Made by a program: the position numbers and the translations under genes
Assembly: GCF_937875265.1 (NCBI RefSeq)
Contig: NZ_CALLXM010000210.1
Span: forward strand, 1 to 7,954
Direction of reading: 5' to 3'
Origin: an uncultured Acetobacter sp.
GTDB lineage: Bacteria > Pseudomonadota > Alphaproteobacteria > Acetobacterales > Acetobacteraceae
Length of the DNA: 7,954 bases
Notes under the pieces: generated by a model
Databases searched by the model: none
What the model saw: the letters and a program-made list of their open reading frames with translations, nothing else
Told to the model about the DNA's origin: nothing
In this document: positions 1 to 5,955 of the stretch, one piece after another
How the letters are laid out: every line of letters begins with the position of its first letter
How positions within the stretch are numbered: position 1 is the first letter of the stretch

Positions 1-471
1 ATTTTTCCATCGAATGTCCTCTACATCAGCAATAATAATACTATGCGTGGACGTATCGATAATTTTGGAAATCCGGCAGTCAAAAGACACCAGAGCGTCT
101 TCTAATAAGGGAGCACCGGTAGTTCCCTTATTCCAGTGTGCCAGAGCAAAGCGTTCTTCCATTGTATATTTTCGACTGCTGAAGGCGCTACATAAATGAT
201 CCTGCGTTTCAGCCAGAACGTTGACGGCCAGACATTGGTGAGAAAGGATATGGTCATGCGCCGAAGTGCTTCTGTTTACGCAGACCAGGAGAGTAGGCGG
301 TGAGTCCGAGACACTACACACTGCTGTTGCTGTAAAACCATACTGACCAGAAGGGCCGCCAGTGGTGATAACTGTAACCCCACCAGGAAGGCGTGACATA
401 CCCTCGCGAAACACGAGGGGGTCGATATGTGATGGAAGGACGGAAGCAGGAGCCGTTTTTACGAGGGTCAT
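1..471 (-). CDS. Flavin reductase (DIM6/NTAB family, FMN reductase), C-terminus beyond the left edge
   Basis: Reading the minus strand from the ATG at 471-469 gives 157 codons without a stop up to the window edge. The protein follows the small flavin reductase pattern that supplies FMNH2 to two-component monooxygenases: FREGMSRLPGGVTVIT (residues 22-37), then GFTATAVCSVSDSPPTLLVCV (about 45-65, the flavin-binding core), NRSTSAHDHI, LAVNVLAETQ, TGAPLLEDAL, and THSIIIADVEDI near the edge, matching the family's G-T-H-x-I-x-x-G-x-V strand. Family members run about 165-180 residues, so only some 10-20 are missing. The start overlaps the receptor stop codon as TAATG, with only a weak AGG (484-482) ten bases upstream, so translation is probably coupled to the receptor gene. 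Its likely clients are the two flavin monooxygenases on the other strand. Whether it prefers NADH or NADPH cannot be read. Family call is firm; the partner assignment is inferred. Confidence 0.9.
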   Translation of the reverse strand, partial: MTLVKTAPASVLPSHIDPLVFREGMSRLPGGVTVITTGGPSGQYGFTATAVCSVSDSPPTLLVCVNRSTSAHDHILSHQCLAVNVLAETQDHLCSAFSSRKYTMEERFALAHWNKGTTGAPLLEDALVSFDCRISKIIDTSTHSIIIADVEDIRWKN

Positions 472-2936
472 TAGAAATCAACCTGAACAGAGCCAAAATA
501 CTGGCGCGGTGCACCAAGAACAACGGACTGATAATCACCAGACATCGGGAAGCCATTCTGGCCCATGGTGGAAATATAGTGCTGGTTCGTTATGTTATAG
601 ACATTCAGATCCAGACTAACGTGTTTGAAAGCAGACTTTCCTGAGATATTGCCAATAAGGCTGGTAATATCATATCGTACACCGGCATTTGTCAGCCAGT
701 AAGATGGGACTTTCTCGTCGCCGGTATAGCTGAGGTTACGCTGTCCGATAAACTGCGTATCAGCATGGACTTCTGCATCCCGCCATCTGTAAGAAATTTG
801 TCCTTTATACATAAAGCGTGGATAGGCAACGACCTGCTTCCCTTTGATCCCGTAAGTAACGACTCCATTACTTGTTGTCTGTGTCACATTGTCAGAATAA
901 GTGGCGTGGTTGTAACTGATGCTGCTGCCAATTTGCAGACCTTTAAAAGGACGAAGCACCAGGCCAGCATCCACACCATTCATAGCAACACTGCCAACAT
1001 TGCTGATAACGGTATAAGGATTATTTGGGCTACCGCTTGAGATTTTCTGAAGCCTGTTTGAAAAGTCTGTGTGGTAGGCGTATACATTTCCATCAAGAAT
1101 ATGGGAATGATAACGGTACCCTACAGCATAGTTCCAGTCTGTTTCAGAGGTTACGCTATTGCGAGAGGCATCAAACGCAGCTTGTGTTGTAGCAAAGGGG
1201 GAGGCTCCGCTATTATAACCTGATACAGGAAGGACTTTTACGTTATTAGCGACGTCAAAATAAAGCTGATGCCCCGGTAGAAAACTCCATTGCCCGCTGA
1301 TATGCGGCAGGAAGGGCTTGCTGGTGGTCAGTCCATCTCCTCCGGCAATAGCTGTGGTGCGTGTATACGGTTCCCAGTTGGCAAGCTGGCCCACGCGGGT
1401 CGTATTCAGAACGGAACGAAAACCAAAATGTAGGGCAATACTATCAATTGGGCGATAGGTATCCTGCAAATAGGCCACAAAAGTGTTTGTGTTGAAAACC
1501 TGCTCATATTCACGCCTGTAATCGGATGTCAGGTGCAGGCCATCTACAGGTTGCGCATTGCCACTTAGTACATCTTCAAGCAAAGGCTCGTCATATGCGC
1601 GTTTATCTGCGTTGAAATGGGTGTTTTCATACCAGACACCGCCGTTAATCTCATTTCTGGCAATGGTGTAGGTGAGGGAAGACGTCAGCCCGAAGCGCTG
1701 AGTGGTAGGAATGGTAGCCTGCTCAACAAAAGGTGCCCCTGTGGTGGAGGCAATGAGCGGGCTGGTGACAGTCCCAACTTCCCATGAACGGTGGCCATAA
1801 AACGTGCTGTTCCAGCGTAAACGGTCTGTCAGACTAAGGTCGGCTGAGACACCACCAAAATATTGCTTCTGACTACCTGCTCCGTCATAGAAAGATGCAG
1901 TATAGGGACTTTGCAGCTTCTGGTAAGCGGCGGGCACAGCACCACCAGGGCGTCCATTCTGGGCCAATGCAATACGGTAGGCTGTTTCATACCCGTTGGG
2001 TGTACCAAGCAGGTTGTCAATATGGTAGCCGCCATTGCGGAACATATCCATATTGTAGTCCTGATAGTTTTGCATCTGTTCATCAGCATAATTGAAGAAC
2101 GCTGTAATGCGGCTCTTCTCACCAACAGGATGCAAAGCCTTGATGTTAACCTGCTGCATGAACTGATCCTGGCCGCCGCGCCATTTATCCGTATCATTGC
2201 GCATATAGGACACCCAAAAGCGGGTGCCTTGTTGATTTAGGTCCCCACTATCTGCACGCACAAATGTATGAAACATATTGTTGCTGCCGAAGGTTTGGTT
2301 AACAGTTGCTCCGGTTTTATGGGACGGATCTCGCGAGACAAACTGAACGGTGCCTCCCAGGTTACTGATACTGGCCGCACCTTCTGACCCCGCAGATGCT
2401 GAAACATCCATTCGGCTGATGTTTTCAGAAGAAATGGCGGCAGACGGGTTCAGACCATTAGAGTTGCTCCACTGCTGGTCCCCCAGCGGCATACCATCCA
2501 GCGTCATGCCGATCTGGCTCTGGTCAAACCCATGCATCAGGAAAGATTGTCCCCAGAGGTTCAGGCCCTGTGGGTCTCCTGAATTGTACATAACCCCCGG
2601 CAGCACCGTGAGTGCCTTGAGTGCGTTTGTGCCGGGTGCATAATTGGCAATCGTGGCCGATGTAACCGGGGTTACCACCCAGTTAGCTTGCCTGCGCCCC
2701 TGAACATTCACATCTTCTGCCTGAGCGATGGCCTGGGCCTTGCTGGCTTTTGCTGCATGAGATGAAGGAGCCGCATGTGCAGGCTGTAACTGCGGATGTG
2801 AGGATGCTTTTTCAGTCAGGGTAGGCTGATTTGTAGAAGAAGTTTCCCGTGCTTCTGCGACAGGCGACAAAAGAGGGAAAGAAAGCGCCAGCGCCGTTGT
2901 GCTGACGAGGTAAGCGAAAAATGTCCTGTCCACCAT
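471..2936 (-). CDS. TonB-dependent outer-membrane receptor
   Basis: This 821-residue protein is an outer-membrane active transporter powered by TonB-ExbBD. Residues 1-29 form a signal peptide (Arg4, hydrophobic core, cleavage likely after AEA at 27-29). Residues 30-72 are a low-complexity Ala/Ser/His/Gln linker. EDVNVQGRR (74-82) sits where a TonB box is expected. The plug domain spans about 85-202, with LTVLPGV (109-115), TLDGMPLGDQQW (145-156) and NLGGTVQFVS (192-201). The rest is beta-barrel, ending in SVQVDF with the terminal Phe used by the BAM complex. There is no N-terminal STN domain, so signalling through an anti-sigma factor is unlikely. The ATG is preceded by GGAG (2943-2940), with a short three-base spacer. 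The gene diverges from a monooxygenase operon and overlaps a flavin reductase gene, so its ligand is probably the substrate of those enzymes, possibly an organosulfur compound. Product names such as iron-siderophore receptor would be generic guesses here. Confidence 0.95.
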   Translation of the reverse strand: MVDRTFFAYLVSTTALALSFPLLSPVAEARETSSTNQPTLTEKASSHPQLQPAHAAPSSHAAKASKAQAIAQAEDVNVQGRRQANWVVTPVTSATIANYAPGTNALKALTVLPGVMYNSGDPQGLNLWGQSFLMHGFDQSQIGMTLDGMPLGDQQWSNSNGLNPSAAISSENISRMDVSASAGSEGAASISNLGGTVQFVSRDPSHKTGATVNQTFGSNNMFHTFVRADSGDLNQQGTRFWVSYMRNDTDKWRGGQDQFMQQVNIKALHPVGEKSRITAFFNYADEQMQNYQDYNMDMFRNGGYHIDNLLGTPNGYETAYRIALAQNGRPGGAVPAAYQKLQSPYTASFYDGAGSQKQYFGGVSADLSLTDRLRWNSTFYGHRSWEVGTVTSPLIASTTGAPFVEQATIPTTQRFGLTSSLTYTIARNEINGGVWYENTHFNADKRAYDEPLLEDVLSGNAQPVDGLHLTSDYRREYEQVFNTNTFVAYLQDTYRPIDSIALHFGFRSVLNTTRVGQLANWEPYTRTTAIAGGDGLTTSKPFLPHISGQWSFLPGHQLYFDVANNVKVLPVSGYNSGASPFATTQAAFDASRNSVTSETDWNYAVGYRYHSHILDGNVYAYHTDFSNRLQKISSGSPNNPYTVISNVGSVAMNGVDAGLVLRPFKGLQIGSSISYNHATYSDNVTQTTSNGVVTYGIKGKQVVAYPRFMYKGQISYRWRDAEVHADTQFIGQRNLSYTGDEKVPSYWLTNAGVRYDITSLIGNISGKSAFKHVSLDLNVYNITNQHYISTMGQNGFPMSGDYQSVVLGAPRQYFGSVQVDF

Positions 2937-2946
2937 ACGCTCCAGT

Positions 2947-2963
2947 TTGAGCTAATAGCTCAA
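2947..2963. promoter_or_regulatory. Perfect 17-bp palindrome next to the receptor ribosome binding site
   Basis: TTGAGCTAATAGCTCAA consists of two perfect 8-base arms around a single central A. It ends three bases from the GGAG Shine-Dalgarno of the receptor gene. As DNA it could be an operator. As RNA it could fold into a seven-pair hairpin with a three-base loop directly upstream of the ribosome binding site. Perfect symmetry over 16 of 17 positions is unlikely by chance in so short a spacer, but the binding factor is unknown. Confidence 0.55.
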
Positions 2964-2999
2964 TTGCACTACAAGTGATGGTGTTGAAATTTGTATAAT

Positions 3000-3031
3000 T
3001 CCATAAACACTCACTTAATAGTGTTTATGGA
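3000..3031. promoter_or_regulatory. Perfect 12-bp inverted repeat (candidate operator)
   Basis: The arms TCCATAAACACT (3000-3011) and AGTGTTTATGGA (3020-3031) are exact reverse complements separated by the eight bases CACTTAAT. The repeat lies between divergent genes, so a terminator role is implausible. It is placed just upstream of the possible -10 TATACA of the receptor gene (2997-2992), where a bound dimer could block or assist RNA polymerase. The core CCATAAA recurs at 3153-3159 in the leader of the rightward operon. Confidence 0.6.
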
Positions 3032-3034
3032 TGA

Positions 3035-3054
3035 TTAATTCACTAGTCAATTAA
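3035..3054. promoter_or_regulatory. Near-perfect 20-bp palindrome
   Basis: TTAATTCACTAGTCAATTAA is symmetric at 9 of 10 base pairs, the only mismatch being C3041 against C3048, with ACTAGT at its centre. It starts four bases after the end of the inverted repeat at 3000-3031, and the two centres lie 29 bases apart. Some symmetry is expected in AT-rich DNA, so a role as a second operator is possible but less certain than for the neighbouring repeat. Confidence 0.4.
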
Positions 3055-3085
3055 GATTAAGTTCGAATTTGCAATTTTTATCGCT

Positions 3086-3094
3086 TGATAGAAT
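3086..3094 (+). promoter_or_regulatory. Candidate extended -10 promoter of the monooxygenase operon
   Basis: TGATAGAAT matches the extended -10 form TGnTATAAT with one mismatch. An upstream TTGCAA (3069-3074) resembles a -35 element, but the 14-base spacing is too short for normal use, so the extended -10 would have to carry the promoter. Transcription would begin near 3101, leaving a leader of about 130 bases before the GTG at 3233. A second possible pairing uses TTGATA (3085-3090) as -35 but lacks a good -10. This is a motif-based guess. Confidence 0.35.
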
Positions 3095-3153
3095 CGGTTT
3101 ATGTGATTAACTGCGAATCGATTTGTTATTTTTCGGGGCCGTTATCTGAAAGC

Positions 3154-3192
3154 CATAAAGTAGAAACATTGCTGGAATCGTAATGTTTTATG
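3154..3192 (+). promoter_or_regulatory. Possible leader hairpin
   Basis: AAACATT (3164-3170) and AATGTTT (3182-3188) are exact reverse complements around an 11-base loop. Allowing a six-base bulge, the stem extends with CATAA (3154-3158) pairing with TTATG (3188-3192). The structure would lie in the 5' leader of the rightward operon, some 40 bases before the start codon. The pairs are mostly A-T, so stability is modest. It matches no riboswitch that I recognise. Confidence 0.3.
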
Positions 3193-3232
3193 AGGTCTTC
3201 AGTCAGTGCGTCCCATAGGCGGGAGATGAGTA

Positions 3233-4468
3233 GTGTTGAAACGCAATCAGTCAGTTGAGCAGGAGCGTGCTGCGACATTGTGGGGTGAAGCTGCTCCTGC
3301 CGGTTATAATGCGGTCATTGCGCAATTCTCGTCTCTTCTGGAGGATATCAGAGCTAATTCCACAAAAGCAGAAGTGGAAAGAATTCTACCATTTGAGGCG
3401 ATAGCGCTTCTAAAAGACAGCGGACTGACAGCCTTTACCGTGCCAAAAGCATTTGGAGGGTTGGGGCGGCCTCTGAATGAGCTATTTTCAATGGTGACTG
3501 ACCTGGCAACGGCAGATTCCAATATTGCTCAGGCTTTGCGTGCGCATTTTGGCTTTATTGAGCATTTGCGTTCTGAAGAGCCCTCTGATTATACAGACCG
3601 CTGGTTTCTCCGGCTGGGCAAAGGCGAGACTGCTGGGGCTGCTGCGGCAGAAAAAGGGGCCTCGCGTGATGCCTTTGCGACCCGCTTTACGCAGAAAGAT
3701 GGGCATTGGGTCATTAACGGTAGCAAATTCTTCACCACCGGGTCGCTTTACGCAGATTGGCTGACTGTTACCGGTTCAAACGAAGAGGGCGAGACCGTTA
3801 AATGCCTTGCATCACGGGATGATCCGGGACTTGAAATTCTGGACGACTGGGATGGTGTCGGCCAAAGGCTGACGGCTAGTGGCACGGCGCATTTCCGCGA
3901 CGTAAACGTGGAAAATGATGAAGTGCATGTGGGCAACACTGGCTTTGCATACTCTCAGGCATTTTTTCAGCTTTACCATCTGGCAACGGTGGCAGGCATT
4001 ACGCAGGCGGCGGCGCTTGATGTGGCTCGGGCAGTCAAAAGCCGTAAGCGTGGGTTCAGCCATGCTAATCACGCTCTTCCTGCACATGACCCGCAAATTC
4101 TGGAAATTGTTGGTCATGTGGCGTCTGCAGCCCATGCAGCAAGGGCCATTGTTCGCCACGCGGCAGATGCGCTTCAGGCCGCAGCAGACAGCCGGGAAGG
4201 GGAGCGCGGCGCTTCCGTGGTGAAAGCGGAGCTGGAAGTCTGGCAGGCGCAGGAAATTATCTTCCCGTTGACACTGAATGCAACGTCTCAACTGTTTGAC
4301 ACACTTGGCGGTACAGCCACGTTGCGGGAGGCTGCGCTAGACCGTTACTGGCGAAATATCCGTACAATTGGCTGCCATAATCCGCGCGTTTACCGCACGC
4401 GGGTTACGGGAGATTTTCTGGTGAATGGAGAGCTTCCGCCTGAGCAATGGCGTGTTGGTGCTGTCTGA
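3233..4468 (+). CDS. Acyl-CoA dehydrogenase-fold flavin monooxygenase (DszC/SfnB/SfnC type)
   Basis: This 411-residue cytosolic protein has the acyl-CoA dehydrogenase fold but belongs to the branch that uses reduced flavin and O2 for oxygenation, as in dibenzothiophene, sulfone or indole monooxygenases. Visible landmarks are FTVPKAFGGLG (68-78), RAHFGF (103-108), INGSKFFTTGS (161-171), the DDWDGVGQRLTASGTA block (204-219), FDTLGG (355-360), and LDRYWRNIRTIGCHNPR (369-385). The last block, with its W-R-N-x-R-T and following His, is a signature of the DszC-like branch. His105 and His382 may correspond to the active-site histidines of DszC, judged from memory. The GTG start at 3233 follows GGGAG (3221-3225) at a seven-base spacing; no better ATG is in frame upstream. 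It heads the rightward operon and would depend on the flavin reductase encoded leftward. The exact substrate cannot be read. A plain acyl-CoA dehydrogenase is unlikely given the neighbours. Confidence 0.85.
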   Translation: MLKRNQSVEQERAATLWGEAAPAGYNAVIAQFSSLLEDIRANSTKAEVERILPFEAIALLKDSGLTAFTVPKAFGGLGRPLNELFSMVTDLATADSNIAQALRAHFGFIEHLRSEEPSDYTDRWFLRLGKGETAGAAAAEKGASRDAFATRFTQKDGHWVINGSKFFTTGSLYADWLTVTGSNEEGETVKCLASRDDPGLEILDDWDGVGQRLTASGTAHFRDVNVENDEVHVGNTGFAYSQAFFQLYHLATVAGITQAAALDVARAVKSRKRGFSHANHALPAHDPQILEIVGHVASAAHAARAIVRHAADALQAAADSREGERGASVVKAELEVWQAQEIIFPLTLNATSQLFDTLGGTATLREAALDRYWRNIRTIGCHNPRVYRTRVTGDFLVNGELPPEQWRVGAV

Positions 4469-4516
4469 CGCTCTGCCCGTAAGTTATATTCGCGGCATGG
4501 CTCCAGCCTGCCTGTA

Positions 4517-5941
4517 TTGATGAGTAAAATGATGTCCTACCAGACTAAAAACCGGGCGCCGATTATTCTGAATGCCTTTACAATGGCAACTGTCTCGCAC
4601 CTCAATTATGGTTTGTGGCGGCATCCGCGTGATCAAACATACCGTTATACCAGTGTAAAATACTGGACAGATCTGGCTCGTTCAGTAGAGCAGGCCGGAT
4701 TTGACTGCCTTTTTATTGCAGATGCTCTTGGGCAGATTGATGTGTATGGAGGGAGCCCAAAAGCATCCTTACAACACGGTATTCAGTCACCTCTGATTGA
4801 CCCTTTGCTCCTGGTATCTGCCATGGCAGCCTCTACGGAAAAACTTGGGTTTGGTATTACGCTTTCCACGACGTATGAGCACCCCTACCAGGCGGCCCGC
4901 AAGTTCAGTACACTGGACCATCTGACTAATGGCCGGATTGGCTGGAATGTCGTCACATCCCAGCAGGAGAGCGCGGCGCGTAATCTCGGACTGACGAAAC
5001 AGGTAGCGCATGACAAACGTTATGATGTTGCTGATGAGTTTCTGGATGTAACTTATAAGCTTTGGCAGGCCTCCTGGGAGGAGGATGCCGTAGTCCGTAA
5101 AAAAGATCTGACGGGTAGCGTTTATACAGACCCGGCTAAAGTACATCCCATTGCTCATAAAGGTGCCTATTTTACTGTGCCCGATGGACATGTGACTGAA
5201 CCTAGCCCGCAGCGTGTTCCGGTTATTCTCCAGGCGGGAACATCTGCCCGTGGCTCGGATTTTGCGGCACGACATGCGGAAGTGGTGTTTGTCGTTGGTG
5301 CGGGAGCGGATGGTGTTCGGAACAATGTGCGGCGTATTCGGGAGCAGGCTGTTCAGTATGGGCGTAAGCCCGAGAATATAAAATTTATTACGGCTGTGGC
5401 TGTTGTTGTTGCAGAAACAGATGAGGCTGCTCAGGAAAAATTTAGTGAATATTATCAGTATTATGACCCTGTAGGGTCGATTATCCACTACTCATCAATG
5501 ACTGGTGTGGATTTTTCAAAAATCTCACGAGACAGCATTATTCGTTACCAGAAAACCGAAGCCAGTCAGTCTGTTCTCCGGCAGTTTGATCCTGCTGTGA
5601 GCGGAAGGGAGTGGACGCTTGATAATGCCGCTAACCCGGCAGGCAGTTTTGGAAGAGCCCGGACCTTTATAGGGTCCGCCAGCACGGTGGCAGATCAGCT
5701 TGAACAATGGCTGGATGACACAGAAACTGATGGTATCAATCTTATCCAGTTGATTAATCCTGAAAGTTTTGAAGATTTTGGCCGACTGGTTGTTCCGGAA
5801 CTTCGCAAACGTGGCCGTATAAGGCAATCTGCGGGTGCGACACTCAGGGAAACTCTTTTTCCTGAAAATCACACAGCGCGTCCTCCAGCGGATCATCCGG
5901 CGGCACGCCATGGTCCTCCCGAAAACAGACAGGTTGCCTGA
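4517..5941 (+). CDS. Luciferase-like FMN-dependent monooxygenase (NtaA/SnaA/DszA family)
   Basis: This TIM-barrel monooxygenase family uses FMNH2 from a separate reductase to cleave C-N or C-S bonds or to oxidise sulfones; relatives include nitrilotriacetate monooxygenase NtaA and DBT-sulfone monooxygenase DszA. Family blocks are ILNAFTM (17-23), GLWRHP (32-37), FIADALG (66-72), EHPYQAARKFSTLDHLTNGR (121-140) continuing into IGWNVVTS, HDKRYDVADEF (165-175), VILQAGTSARGSDFAARHAE (236-255), and FIGSASTVADQL (384-395). The longest frame starts at TTG 4517; ATG codons follow at 4520, 4529 and 4532. None has a strong Shine-Dalgarno, although GATGAG (4519-4524) sits four bases before 4529, so the true start is unsettled by up to five residues. 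The family pattern ends near residue 449 (TLRETLFP); the last 25 residues form a Pro/His-rich tail. It follows the DszC-like gene by 48 bases, and the two probably act on related intermediates. Confidence 0.9.
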   Translation: MMSKMMSYQTKNRAPIILNAFTMATVSHLNYGLWRHPRDQTYRYTSVKYWTDLARSVEQAGFDCLFIADALGQIDVYGGSPKASLQHGIQSPLIDPLLLVSAMAASTEKLGFGITLSTTYEHPYQAARKFSTLDHLTNGRIGWNVVTSQQESAARNLGLTKQVAHDKRYDVADEFLDVTYKLWQASWEEDAVVRKKDLTGSVYTDPAKVHPIAHKGAYFTVPDGHVTEPSPQRVPVILQAGTSARGSDFAARHAEVVFVVGAGADGVRNNVRRIREQAVQYGRKPENIKFITAVAVVVAETDEAAQEKFSEYYQYYDPVGSIIHYSSMTGVDFSKISRDSIIRYQKTEASQSVLRQFDPAVSGREWTLDNAANPAGSFGRARTFIGSASTVADQLEQWLDDTETDGINLIQLINPESFEDFGRLVVPELRKRGRIRQSAGATLRETLFPENHTARPPADHPAARHGPPENRQVA

Positions 5942-5955
5942 AGGGAGTTTTCCGC

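Larger units (their letters stand above)
2937..3232. promoter_or_regulatory. Divergent intergenic control region
   Basis: This 296-base AT-rich stretch separates the leftward receptor gene from the rightward monooxygenase operon and codes for no convincing protein. It must contain both promoters and leaders. Three distinct palindromes lie in its receptor-proximal 120 bases, with a candidate rightward promoter and a leader of roughly 130 bases beyond them. The density of dyads suggests control of both units by one or more DNA-binding proteins. For the receptor, the best -10 is TATACA on the minus strand (2997-2992). No good -35 precedes it, which would fit activator dependence or may mean this is not the true promoter. 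Confidence 0.7.

Noticed and set aside
14..199. Small plus-strand open frame near the left edge
   Set aside because: It lies antisense to the flavin reductase, whose minus-strand reading matches family blocks throughout.
3000..3031. Reading the inverted repeat as a transcription terminator
   Set aside because: Both flanking genes are transcribed away from it, the stem is AT-rich and no U-run follows it on either strand in a useful position.
3101..3232. Known riboswitch (for example a SAM or cobalamin class) in the rightward leader
   Set aside because: No conserved core of a class I can recognise is present; only a modest AT-rich stem is seen.
3812..4291. Open frame of 159 codons on the minus strand inside the DszC-like gene, rich in Cys and Arg
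   Set aside because: It is a shadow of the conserved coding strand; the scattered Cys residues do not form a recognisable metal-binding pattern.
4469..4516. Possible terminator or separate promoter between the two monooxygenase genes
   Set aside because: The 48-base gap shows no clear hairpin with a T-run and no convincing -35/-10 pair, so operon continuity is the simpler reading.
4787..5488. Long open frame of 233 codons on the minus strand inside the luciferase-like monooxygenase gene
   Set aside because: It is fully antisense to a well-supported gene, its product has no recognisable domain and a composition rich in Arg, Ile and Asn, and no ribosome binding site or promoter supports it.
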